Below are positions 33,520 through 42,250 of a stretch of DNA of 64,000 nt, piece by piece; positions within the stretch are counted from its first letter, which is position 1, and every line of letters starts with the position of its first letter. The position numbers were made by a program, and so were the translations under genes. Source of the DNA: Neorhizobium sp. UBA3556 (lineage in GTDB: Bacteria; Pseudomonadota; Alphaproteobacteria; Rhizobiales; Rhizobiaceae); assembly GCA_002376235.1 (NCBI GenBank), contig DFNX01000016.1, forward strand, positions 186,001 through 250,000, given 5' to 3'. Under the pieces are notes generated by a model, which saw nothing but the letters and a program-made list of their open reading frames with translations, was not told where the DNA came from and did no database searches.

Positions 33520-34688
33520 TATATATACTCTTTGCCAATCTCTCTCTCAGCCGCGACGTGAAGAAGGCCGTCGATTCGTTTTTTAGAGAGACCCGTATGC
33601 TCGAAAATTTCGTATTTGCTCGTTGCGCCGCGTTCTAACGCGGTCGCCAAAAGGCTTACGGCCCTCGGCCCTAAGTAGGCCAAGTCGATGACACCCGGCT
33701 TCGGCCCTTCCTTGGAGCCGAAGACTTGTGGCTTGTCCGAATCCAAAAAATTAGGTTTTCCGAAGCCAGATATAAAACTCTGTGTGTATTCTCGTTTCGA
33801 AAAACCTAATCTCTCCAAGCGAACCAGCATTGCGCTTATGCTGCACTTAAATATCTCTGATAGTCTCTCTGCTGATTGTTTTGCTAAATCATACGAGTTG
33901 AAGAAATAATTCTTCTTATTAATTTCTTCTATTAATTCTTCCCGAGGTATAAGTAGAGAGGCGGCAAACTCATTTGCGTAAGATTCGACGTCGTTGTCGT
34001 ATTGATAGTTGTTGGATATCGCAGATCTTTTTCCGAATATATGGGCAAGTTCGTGAGCTATAGTGAAGCTCTTGGCCGCTGAGTTCCGCTTTAGTGAGTT
34101 TATAAATATAAGATTAGATGTGAACTTGTCATGGTGGAGTGCGAATCCATCTATTTTCGCGGATATATTGTGATCTTGGATAACGAATATACCGAGCTTT
34201 TCGACTTCATTTCTAAATATCTTAAAGAATTCAGTCTTGTTAGAGGATGCTTTCCGTATGGTTTTTAGATCAAGCATAACCTCGACAGACTTTGCAAATT
34301 GCTCCGGGTTTCCATCGGGATCCGACGAGAACAGTGTTTCGGGTGCGTCGAGGTCGAGGCGTTTATATAGGTCGGCCAAAAAGTCACGTAATACAAAGAT
34401 ATACTCGAACTTGTTGGCGTCTTTTCCGTATTTTAATGATTCCGGCTTCGATGCGCGAAAGTCTACGATGGGTGAGGGGCGAACTTCAAAGTGTGAGGTA
34501 AAAAAGGCGTACGGCGGGACCGCTAATCGATGCGCAAGATTAATGATCTGATTTTTAGTAGGGATATTTTCACCCTGCAAAGTTGCCGTGATTTTCTTCA
34601 AACTCATACCGCCAGCCTTCGCGCTTTCCTCCAGTGAGAGGCCGCGAGCTTCGATAATGCTTTGAACAGTTGAGGGTTGAAATGCCAC
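33519..34688 (-). CDS. HTH-domain ImmA/IrrE-family metallo-endopeptidase
   Basis: A 389-residue protein with an N-terminal XRE-like helix-turn-helix (VQSIIEARGLSLEESAKAGG, then KNQIINLAHRLAVP) and a central zinc peptidase domain carrying the HExxH motif in FTIAHELAHIFGKR. The third ligand candidate Glu lies in DVESYANEFAASLLIP, the usual spacing for ImmA/IrrE. The C-terminal 100 residues are a further alpha-helical region. Known relatives cleave or inactivate repressors: ImmA acts on ImmR in ICEBs1, and IrrE on DdrO in Deinococcus. The start is GTG at 34688; an internal start would remove the HTH. It is coupled to the small gene at 33124 and its 5' end overlaps the divergent membrane protein gene by 7 bp. 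Confidence 0.88.
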   Translation of the reverse strand: MAFQPSTVQSIIEARGLSLEESAKAGGMSLKKITATLQGENIPTKNQIINLAHRLAVPPYAFFTSHFEVRPSPIVDFRASKPESLKYGKDANKFEYIFVLRDFLADLYKRLDLDAPETLFSSDPDGNPEQFAKSVEVMLDLKTIRKASSNKTEFFKIFRNEVEKLGIFVIQDHNISAKIDGFALHHDKFTSNLIFINSLKRNSAAKSFTIAHELAHIFGKRSAISNNYQYDNDVESYANEFAASLLIPREELIEEINKKNYFFNSYDLAKQSAERLSEIFKCSISAMLVRLERLGFSKREYTQSFISGFGKPNFLDSDKPQVFGSKEGPKPGVIDLAYLGPRAVSLLATALERGATSKYEIFEHTGLSKKRIDGLLHVAAEREIGKEYI

Positions 34689-35176
34689 TAGACACCTGCG
34701 GGGAAGTCTTGCTTACGACGCTTCAGAACGTTTTTTCAACAACCGTGGGCGTTGCCTTTGCTTATCCGATTCTTTCTCAGATTGTAGATATAAAAAATGA
34801 AAAGACTTTGAGGGAATGCAATAGGGTTATGAAAATTGCTGAAAAATATCATGGTAAAATAGGATTATCTCACTTGGGAAGAGAGAAGAATCAGTATCAA
34901 TTCAAGTTGGACGGTCTCTCAAATTTAAACTCTTACTTAACATTTTTTTCGGCATTGATAGGCGTTATGGCTTTTTTGCTGTTGATTTTCTCAGCCGTAT
35001 CTCTGCCAGTATGCATATCTTCCCAATTCTCCGCCATAATCTGCGTATTGTTTTCCATGCCTTTTGCTGCTGGCGTCTTTCAGTTGATACGCTGGTATGA
35101 TGCACATTCACGTTTACAGGGTGCTATTGCATATTATCGTGGCGATTACAGATGGAAACGGGGGAAGAATAGATAG
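34682..35176 (+). CDS. Unrecognised membrane protein of the AT-rich islet
   Basis: A 164-residue protein with a hydrophobic N-terminal segment (FSTTVGVAFAYPILSQIV), a polar middle (KIAEKYHGKIGLSHLGREKN), and two strong membrane helices (SALIGVMAFLLLIFSAVSLP and FSAIICVLFSMPFAAGVFQL). It ends in a basic tail (YYRGDYRWKRGKNR). The ATG at 34682 has GAGGG five bases upstream. I do not recognise the family; two adjacent helices with a soluble flank recall small membrane effectors of defence systems, but that is only shape. Base content is strongly AT-rich. The 5' end overlaps the GTG start of the opposite HTH-peptidase gene. Confidence 0.68.
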   Translation: MPLDTCGEVLLTTLQNVFSTTVGVAFAYPILSQIVDIKNEKTLRECNRVMKIAEKYHGKIGLSHLGREKNQYQFKLDGLSNLNSYLTFFSALIGVMAFLLLIFSAVSLPVCISSQFSAIICVLFSMPFAAGVFQLIRWYDAHSRLQGAIAYYRGDYRWKRGKNR

Positions 35177-35218
35177 TAGTACCGCGTTTATAATCACTAA
35201 GTACTCTTCTGCAGCTTA

Positions 35219-38200
35219 TCAACGTCCCGGCCGTCCGGTCTTCCCCTTCGTCCGTCCCTTGCGCTTCTGCTCTCCGGCATCCTCGTAACTCCCGGCACCG
35301 ACCTTGCCGCGGACGATCGGGCGAGGATCGTCCTTGGATCGGGTCTCGTTGCGCTCGGCCGAGGTTGACGGATCGGCGCGTTCAGGTTGGCCTTCCATGA
35401 GCGGCGAGAAGCGTTTTTTGGTGCTGTAGGTTTCCGGTGGGCGTTCGGGCAAGGGGGCGTTGGCCGGTTTTTCGGTGCGGCCAACGGTCATTTCGTCGAG
35501 GCTGTTGCGGCGGAACAAGGGGCGGGCGGTGTCGGTGCCCGGGCCCATGTCGTCCAGCGTGGGTTTGGCGAAGTAGGAGGCTTGGTTTGACGCTCCGTCT
35601 CCCGGCCCTTCGCTTTCGCTCCGGGCGTTCGTCCTGCCGGACATCTCCCCCTCAAGGCGGGAGATCGGCTCGCGGGGCGCGCTGGCTCCACCGCGTTTGC
35701 CGCTCTTGCCGCCGCCTTCCTGCGACCTTGCCTCATCTCTCGCAATCGGGTCGTCCATGGTCGCCAGTTCGGCGGCCTTGAGGCGTTTGATTTCGTCGCG
35801 CAGGCGGGCGGCCTTTTCGAAGTCGAGATCGGCGGCCGCATCGCGCATGCTCTTTTCCAGCGCGTTGAGATGGGCCTGCAGATTGTTGCCGACCAGATGG
35901 CCGCCGTCTGCAAACCCCTTGCCGGATGCGCCAGAAATGTCGGCGCGGACGTGGTCGCGTTCGTAGACCGAGTCCAAAATGTCGGAAATCTTGGCCTTTA
36001 CCGATTCCGGCGTGATGCCGTGTTCGGTATTGTAGGCGACCTGCTTTTCGCGGCGGCGGGCGGTTTCGTCCATCGCGCGCTGCATCGAGCCGGTGACCTT
36101 ATCGGCGTAGAGAATGACCTTGCCGTCGACGTTACGCGCGGCGCGGCCGATCGTCTGGATGAGCGATGTCTCCGACCGGAGAAAACCTTCCTTGTCGGCA
36201 TCGAGGATGGCGACGAAACCGCATTCCGGGATGTCGAGACCTTCGCGCAGAAGGTTGATGCCGACGAGGACATCGAAGGCGCCGAGGCGCAGGTCGCGGA
36301 TGATCTCGATGCGTTCCAGCGTATCGATGTCACTGTGCATGTAGCGGACGCGCACACCCTGTTCGTGCAGGTATTCGGTGAGGTCTTCGGCCATGCGCTT
36401 GGTGAGGACCGTGCAGAGGGTGCGGTAGCCTTTCTGGGCCGTTTCGCGGATTTCGCCCAGAACGTCGTCGACCTGGGAGCGGGCGGACCGCACCTCGACA
36501 GGGGGATCGATCAGGCCGGTCGGGCGGATGACCTGTTCGGCAAACACGCCGCCGGACTGTTCCATTTCCCACGATCCCGGCGTCGCAGAGACGGCGACGG
36601 TGAGCGGGCGCATCGCGTCCCATTCCTCGAAACGCAGCGGGCGGTTATCCATGCAGGACGGAAGACGGAAACCGTATTCCGCCAAGGTTGCCTTGCGGCG
36701 AAAGTCGCCCCGGTACATGCCGCCGATCTGGCTGACGGAGACGTGGCTTTCGTCGATGAACAGAAGGGCGTTGTCGGGAATATATTCGAACAGGGTCGGC
36801 GGCGGTTCGCCGGGATTGCGGCCGGTGAGATACCGCGAATAGTTTTCGATGCCGGCGCAGGAGCCGGTGGCTTCCAGCATTTCGATATCGTAACGGGTGC
36901 GCTGTTCCAGGCGCTGCGCTTCCAGCAGGCGGCCGCCCTTTTCCAGCTCGGCGAGGCGGATTTTCAGCTCTTCCTTGATGGACTTGATGGCGCCGTTGAG
37001 CGTGGGGCGCGGCGTGACATAGTGCGAGTTGGCGTAGATCTTGACCGACTTCAGGTCGCCGGTCTTCTGGCCGGTGAGCGGGTCGAACTCGGTGATCGAG
37101 TCGATCTCGTCGCCGAACATCGAGATGCGCCATGCGGCATCTTCAAGGTGGGCGGGGAAGATTTCAATGGTGTCGCCGCGGACACGGAAAGATCCGCGGA
37201 TGAAATTGATATCCTGGCGCTTGTATTGCTGGGCGACGAGGTCGGCGAGCAGCTGGCGCTGGTCCAGGCGGTCGCCGACTTCCATCTGGAAGGTCATGGC
37301 GGTGTAGGTTTCGACCGAGCCGATACCATAGATGCAGGAGACCGAGGCGACGATGATGCAGTCGTCGCGCTCCAGCAGCGAGCGGGTGGCAGAGTGGCGC
37401 ATGCGGTCGATCTGTTCGTTGATCGACGATTCCTTCTCGATGAACGTGTCGGAGCGCGGCACATAGGCTTCCGGCTGGTAATAGTCGTAATAGGAGACGA
37501 AATATTCGACCGCGTTGTCCGGGAAAAAGTTCTTGAACTCGGAATAGAGCTGGGCGGCGAGCGTCTTGTTGGGCGCAAGGATGACGGCGGGGCGCTGGGT
37601 CTCCTCGATCACCTTGGCCATGGTGAAGGTTTTGCCGGAGCCGGTGACGCCGAGCAGGACCTGACTGCGCTCGTTGTTGTTGATGCCCTCGACGAGATCG
37701 GCAATCGCGGTCGGCTGGTCGCCCGCGGGCTTGTATTCCGATGCCATGCGGATCGAAACGCCGCCCTCGGATTTTTCCGGTCGCTGGGGGCGATGCGGCG
37801 TCCACAGCTTGCCGTCCTTGAACAGCGGATTGCCCGATTCAATGAGTTTCGACAGGGCGTCGACCGTGGCGGTGACTGCACCCGGGGCCAGCGATTCTGC
37901 GTCTTCCAGCGAGATATCGAGGCCGGCGACCGGATTGAGGCCAGCGGCGGCGCGGGTTTTTGGATCGGAGGATGCACCGATGGAGACGCCACGCGCGGTT
38001 TTAGACGCGGTGGTGTTTTTTGCAGTTTTCTGGGCCGTTTTCGGCTTCGCCTTGGCGGCTTCCTTCGCGGCCTGCTTGATGGCTTCCTCGCGCGCGGCGA
38101 TCTCGATCTTCTTGCGGTGTTTTCCCGCCTTGGAAGCGATCTCGCGCTGGGTCTCGACGCCCGACGCTTCGGCTTCCGCCTCGAGCTGCTTCACCCAGTC

Positions 38201-38311
38201 GGACACGGATCCTTCCAGCGGCGCGCCTTCGAAGGACGACTGGGGAGCTTCACCGAAACCGGAATGATCTTCGCGGGTATCGGGCGTGGATTTTTTCGGG
38301 GATCTGGCCAT
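35219..38311 (-). CDS. uvrB: Excinuclease ABC subunit B
   Basis: UvrB is the damage-verifying helicase of nucleotide excision repair. The 1030-residue product is much longer than the E. coli protein (673). About 170 extra residues, Lys/Ala-rich, precede the core, and about 150 polar residues follow the UVR domain. Core motifs are Walker A LLGVTGSGKTFTMA, the beta-hairpin YYDYYQPEAYVP, LFIDESHVSV, and the motif V/VI region IQTIGRAARN. The UVR domain (LEKSMRDAAADLDFEKAARL) binds UvrC. The open frame continues upstream for 300 codons with shadow-like composition; the ATG at 38311 gives MARSPKKSTPDTRED, as in other Rhizobiaceae. No GTTC-N7-GTTC LexA box was seen in the 110 bp upstream. Confidence 0.95.
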   Translation of the reverse strand: MARSPKKSTPDTREDHSGFGEAPQSSFEGAPLEGSVSDWVKQLEAEAEASGVETQREIASKAGKHRKKIEIAAREEAIKQAAKEAAKAKPKTAQKTAKNTTASKTARGVSIGASSDPKTRAAAGLNPVAGLDISLEDAESLAPGAVTATVDALSKLIESGNPLFKDGKLWTPHRPQRPEKSEGGVSIRMASEYKPAGDQPTAIADLVEGINNNERSQVLLGVTGSGKTFTMAKVIEETQRPAVILAPNKTLAAQLYSEFKNFFPDNAVEYFVSYYDYYQPEAYVPRSDTFIEKESSINEQIDRMRHSATRSLLERDDCIIVASVSCIYGIGSVETYTAMTFQMEVGDRLDQRQLLADLVAQQYKRQDINFIRGSFRVRGDTIEIFPAHLEDAAWRISMFGDEIDSITEFDPLTGQKTGDLKSVKIYANSHYVTPRPTLNGAIKSIKEELKIRLAELEKGGRLLEAQRLEQRTRYDIEMLEATGSCAGIENYSRYLTGRNPGEPPPTLFEYIPDNALLFIDESHVSVSQIGGMYRGDFRRKATLAEYGFRLPSCMDNRPLRFEEWDAMRPLTVAVSATPGSWEMEQSGGVFAEQVIRPTGLIDPPVEVRSARSQVDDVLGEIRETAQKGYRTLCTVLTKRMAEDLTEYLHEQGVRVRYMHSDIDTLERIEIIRDLRLGAFDVLVGINLLREGLDIPECGFVAILDADKEGFLRSETSLIQTIGRAARNVDGKVILYADKVTGSMQRAMDETARRREKQVAYNTEHGITPESVKAKISDILDSVYERDHVRADISGASGKGFADGGHLVGNNLQAHLNALEKSMRDAAADLDFEKAARLRDEIKRLKAAELATMDDPIARDEARSQEGGGKSGKRGGASAPREPISRLEGEMSGRTNARSESEGPGDGASNQASYFAKPTLDDMGPGTDTARPLFRRNSLDEMTVGRTEKPANAPLPERPPETYSTKKRFSPLMEGQPERADPSTSAERNETRSKDDPRPIVRGKVGAGSYEDAGEQKRKGRTKGKTGRPGR

Positions 38312-38424
38312 GCCGCGAATATGGAGAGAGTTTTCGCGGAAGTGAAGAGGGGGCGGCGTGAAAAGAGTACAAAAGGGAAACGGTTTGGTGGTCAGGCCGC
38401 CAAGGGAGAGACGAGGCGGAAGCT

Positions 38425-40410
38425 TTAAGCTGCCGGCGTCAGCAGTCGCGTCAGTAGCCAGCCGGCGATGGCCTCGACCGGCATCGGGCGGCCGAGGAAA
38501 TAGCCCTGTGCGGCGGGACAGCCGAGACCGCGCAGCGTTTCCGCTTCTTCCGCCGTCTCGACACCCTCGGCAATGATGTCCATCGACAGGGCGCGGCCGA
38601 GGCCGGCCAAGGCGCCGACGATCTCCTGGTTCTGGAAACTGGTCTCGATGCCGGCGACGAAACGGCGGTCGAGTTTCAGCCGGTCGACCTTCAGCGTGAC
38701 GAGGTAAGCCAGTGACGAGTGGCCTGCGCCAAAATCGTCGACGGCGAGCTTGTAGCCGGATCGCTCGATATGTTTCAGCTGCTCGCCGGCCACCAGCGTG
38801 TCGAGGATAGCTTCCTCGGTGATCTCGATCTCGAACAGAGCCGGATCGATGCCATGCGCGTGGGTGATCCGGTCGAGCGTCTCTGCGACTGAATAGAGCT
38901 CGAATTCGCGCGGCGAAATGTTGATCGACACGGTTGCTTCCGGCAGGCCGAGCGAGGGCAGGGTGGTGAGCAGCCGGCAGGCGCCGGTGGCGATGCTGGC
39001 GGTCAGGGCTTCGGAGAGATTGGCGGCATGGGCCGCGGCGACGATTTCCGGCGGAGGCACGGCGCCCAGCGCCGGATGGGTCCAGCGCACCAGTGTTTCG
39101 AAGCCGATGACGCCGTTCTGCGCAAGCTCGACCTGCGGCTGGAAGACGACGGTCAGCGCGCCGGACGTGATCGCCCCGGCCAGGTCCTGCTCGATGCGCC
39201 GCTGGCGATCGGCGCGGGCCTTCAGTGACGGGTCGAATTCCCGCCATTGGCCGCGGCCCTCGTCCTTGGCCCGGTAGAGCGCCATGTCGGCGGACACGAA
39301 CAGGTCGGCGGCGCTTTCCGCATGTTCCGGCCAGATGCCGAAACCGACCGACACGCCGGAAACGACCGGCCGACCGCGAATGATGAAAGGGTCGCGGCCG
39401 CGCTCGAGGATACGGGTCGCAAGCTGCCGCGCCTCGGTGGCAGCGGTTGCGCCGCCAATGACGACGGCGAATTCGTCGCCGCCCAGCCTTGCGATGAAAC
39501 CGCGTTCTCCGGCGGCTTCACGCAGCCTGTGGCTCGCTTCCAGAAGCAGTTCGTCCCCGGCCGAGTGACCGAACGTGTCGTTGATCGTCTTGAACCGGTC
39601 GAGATCGAGGATCAGCAGCGCCAGTTGCTCGCCCTGTGCGCGGGCATGCTTGATACCGCGCTCAAGCGCGACATTGAATGCGGCCCGGTTGGCAACCCCG
39701 GTCAGCGGGTCCCTGTTGGCGAGCACTTCCAGGCTCTCATTGGCGCTCAAAATGCTGGCATTAGCCCGACTGAGCGATTGCGCCAGCGCCGTCGCCTTCA
39801 CCTGCGCTTCGATACTGCCGATGACGATCGCCTGGCCCTTCATGCTGCTCTTGTAGAGCACGAAAGTCAGCGCCAGCACGTTGAGTGCCAGCAGATTGCC
39901 GCCGGCCGCTTCACTCATCAGAAGCGTCGCTATGACGGAAATATGGACGGGAAAGGCAAACGCGAGCGCAGTTACGGCATGGCCGGTGCCCAAAAGCACG
40001 GCGCCTGTGGCCATGCCGCACATCAGGATATAGATGCCGCCATCGATACCCAGTGCATCGAAATCGGACAACATGAAGGGCAGGGCGGCCCAGGCAATGC
40101 CGCTCACCAAAGCGCCCAGTGTCATAAGGCGGAGGCAGAGATTTGGCTTCAACTCGTCCAGACGTTGGCGTTTTATCGCCGTGCCGACAGCAAAACGACC
40201 GACAACCGTGATGAGCGCGGCGACAAACCAGATGATGGCAAGCGTGGTGAAACCACGATTGATGGCGCTCATCAAAAGTGCGGAAAACGACACGAACGCA
40301 TTCACCGTAAGCGTCGTCGGAAGGCGCTCAAGTGTGGCTGCGGCTTGCGCTTGCCTCACCGCGAGTTCAAGTCGCGGGGCGTTTATCTGACTTGTCGAAT
40401 CCTGCAGCAT
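38425..40410 (-). CDS. GGDEF/EAL-type membrane c-di-GMP signalling protein
   Basis: A 661-residue protein. The N-terminal 200 residues hold about five to six membrane helices (for example TTLAIIWFVAALITVVGRFA). The GGDEF domain has an intact site in ARLGGDEFAVVIGG. The EAL domain has the signature as FETLVRW (ETL in place of EAL), with NISPREF, EITEEAIL, VDDFGAGHSS, KLDRRFV and IIAEGVET retained. The ETL change keeps the metal-binding Glu, so phosphodiesterase activity may remain. It is transcribed towards uvrB, with about 110 bp between. A short spacing of GGDEF and EAL without a PAS domain distinguishes it from the MHYT protein at 28.8 kb. Confidence 0.92.
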   Translation of the reverse strand: MLQDSTSQINAPRLELAVRQAQAAATLERLPTTLTVNAFVSFSALLMSAINRGFTTLAIIWFVAALITVVGRFAVGTAIKRQRLDELKPNLCLRLMTLGALVSGIAWAALPFMLSDFDALGIDGGIYILMCGMATGAVLLGTGHAVTALAFAFPVHISVIATLLMSEAAGGNLLALNVLALTFVLYKSSMKGQAIVIGSIEAQVKATALAQSLSRANASILSANESLEVLANRDPLTGVANRAAFNVALERGIKHARAQGEQLALLILDLDRFKTINDTFGHSAGDELLLEASHRLREAAGERGFIARLGGDEFAVVIGGATAATEARQLATRILERGRDPFIIRGRPVVSGVSVGFGIWPEHAESAADLFVSADMALYRAKDEGRGQWREFDPSLKARADRQRRIEQDLAGAITSGALTVVFQPQVELAQNGVIGFETLVRWTHPALGAVPPPEIVAAAHAANLSEALTASIATGACRLLTTLPSLGLPEATVSINISPREFELYSVAETLDRITHAHGIDPALFEIEITEEAILDTLVAGEQLKHIERSGYKLAVDDFGAGHSSLAYLVTLKVDRLKLDRRFVAGIETSFQNQEIVGALAGLGRALSMDIIAEGVETAEEAETLRGLGCPAAQGYFLGRPMPVEAIAGWLLTRLLTPAA

Positions 40411-40770
40411 TCACTAGGTCGTCACATTCATGGGCTGTGAATGTAACATAAGGATGAGCTAATAATAAAGTCTTTCCGATGGCATGGGCTGGCACGATTA
40501 AGGCTCAAGCGCTGCTCTGCGCCGATTTTGCCGTATGAGGCCGATCTGCGCATCATAGCCTGCGGGGCCAATGCCGAAACTGTGAGATGAGCCAGCGAAA
40601 CCATTGTGTTGAGATGGAAGCGATCGACGTGAAGGGACTGGAGCTCACGGAAGCTGAACGGTGATCGGCGGTTTGATTACAAATCGTCCATCTCTCGAAA
40701 TTGCCACATTCTGTCACCGTTTCCGCCCCACTTGTCGGAGACGTTTCAAAGATTGAACAAGGAGTAGCGC
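40411..40770. other. Intergenic region between divergent genes
   Basis: About 360 bp between the GGDEF/EAL gene and the DUF1800 gene. No credible gene, strong hairpin or known operator was seen. The first 100 bp are AT-rich and probably hold the GGDEF/EAL promoter. AAGGAGTAG before 40771 is the ribosome site of the next gene. Confidence 0.5.
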
Positions 40771-42246
40771 ATGGCTCTTGCAAGGCCCACGCTTGCGGCG
40801 ATCCGCTATGGATATGGTCTAAGGCCCGGGCAGGACAGCCCGTCCGATGCGGATGGGCTGATGATCCTGCTCGCCAAAGGCATTGCCGCCAAGGACCGTT
40901 TTCCGCGGGAAGGGCTTGTGGGGCGGCGCGAAACGGCCACGCGGGTGATTTCGCTCAGGGCCGCCGAGGCCAAGGCTGCAAGGGAAGGCAAACCAAACGA
41001 AAATATCCGCAAGGAGACGCAGCGCGAGGCGCAGCGCATCTACCGGGTGGATGCCATGTCGCGTCTGGCGCAGGCGATCCATTCGCCATTCGGCTTCTAC
41101 GAGCGGCTGGGCAGTTTCTGGATGGATCATTTTTCCACCAGTGCGCTGAAATCCCTGCCGATGCGTATGATCGTGCCGCTTTACGAAACGGAGGCGATCC
41201 GTCCGCGCATGGCGGGATCTTTCTCCGATCTGCTGAAATCCGCCATTCTGCATCCCGCGATGCTGATCTATCTCGATCAGGACCAGAGCGTCGGACCCGA
41301 TTCCCGGGCTGCGCAGGAAAGCGGGCGCGGCCTCAACGAAAATCTCGGGCGCGAATTGCTGGAACTGCACACGCTGGGAGCCGGAAGCGGCTATACTCAG
41401 GAGGATGTGCGTGCGGCAGCCCTGATCCTGACCGGGTTGACGGTCGATAACAGGGCGCTGCAGATGGTCTACCGTCCGCGACGTGCGCAGGGTGGAACGA
41501 TCACGCTTCTCGGGCGCGAATATCAGGACGACGAGGCTGGCAGTCAGGATCACATGCGCATGCTGGAGGATCTTGCGGCCGATCCTCGCACTGCCGCACA
41601 TATCTGCCGCAAGCTTGCGGCCCATTTCATCAGCGACAGTCCGCCCGCCGAAATCACCGAGGTCATGGTTGCGGCCTGGAAGGAAAGCGACGGTAATCTT
41701 GGCGATGTTTATCGAGCCATGCTCGATCATCCGCTGGCCTGGGAAAATCCGGGCCAGAAGATCAAGCAGCCGTTCGAATTCGTCGTATCCGGTTTTCGCG
41801 CCCTCAATCTGCCCGATACCAGCATGGCAGCACTTCTGTCTGACATGGAGGCGGATGACGATGATGTCGGCCCGGTCGGAAAAGCCATGCAGATGGCAGG
41901 GACTGCGAAGTCCGCAGAACAACGTCGCAGGCGCGCAAACGAGGCCAATGCCCTGACGCTCGGCGCTCTGCAGAAAATGGGGCAGCCTATCTGGCAGCCG
42001 CCAAGCCCGGCCGGCGTTCCCGATACGAGTGCCGCATGGATGACGCCTGCCCAGCTCAGCGAACGGATCGACTGGTCGCGAAAACTTGCAAAGATACTGG
42101 GGCAGAAGCTGGAACCGGCCGATTTTCTTCAGGCCGCTCTAGGCGATGCCGCTTCGCCTGAAACCGCGCGGGTCATCTCGCAGGCGCCGAGCAGGCTGCA
42201 TGGCATCACCATGGTCTTGTCGTCGCCGGAATTCAACAGGAGATAG
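40771..42246 (+). CDS. DUF1800 domain-containing protein
   Basis: A 491-residue protein of the DUF1800 family, unknown in function. The hallmark stretches are present: FWMDHFSTSALKSLPMRM, and NENLGRELLELHTLG followed by YTQEDVRAAALILTG, then AHICRKLAAHFISD. No clear signal peptide; some family members are thought to be exported together with their DUF1501 partner. AAGGAG lies about 8 bp before the ATG. The DUF1501 gene begins 4 bp after its stop, so the two form an operon, an arrangement widespread in bacteria. Confidence 0.9.
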   Translation: MALARPTLAAIRYGYGLRPGQDSPSDADGLMILLAKGIAAKDRFPREGLVGRRETATRVISLRAAEAKAAREGKPNENIRKETQREAQRIYRVDAMSRLAQAIHSPFGFYERLGSFWMDHFSTSALKSLPMRMIVPLYETEAIRPRMAGSFSDLLKSAILHPAMLIYLDQDQSVGPDSRAAQESGRGLNENLGRELLELHTLGAGSGYTQEDVRAAALILTGLTVDNRALQMVYRPRRAQGGTITLLGREYQDDEAGSQDHMRMLEDLAADPRTAAHICRKLAAHFISDSPPAEITEVMVAAWKESDGNLGDVYRAMLDHPLAWENPGQKIKQPFEFVVSGFRALNLPDTSMAALLSDMEADDDDVGPVGKAMQMAGTAKSAEQRRRRANEANALTLGALQKMGQPIWQPPSPAGVPDTSAAWMTPAQLSERIDWSRKLAKILGQKLEPADFLQAALGDAASPETARVISQAPSRLHGITMVLSSPEFNRR

Positions 42247-42250
42247 GCCG

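Noticed and set aside
35870..38428. 852-codon plus-strand open frame opposite uvrB
   Set aside because: It is an antisense shadow of uvrB. Length alone is no evidence in such GC-rich DNA.
38312..39247. Upstream extension of the uvrB frame
   Set aside because: The open frame continues 312 codons into the region opposite the GGDEF/EAL gene, with Arg/Pro-rich shadow composition. The known N-terminus starts at 38311.
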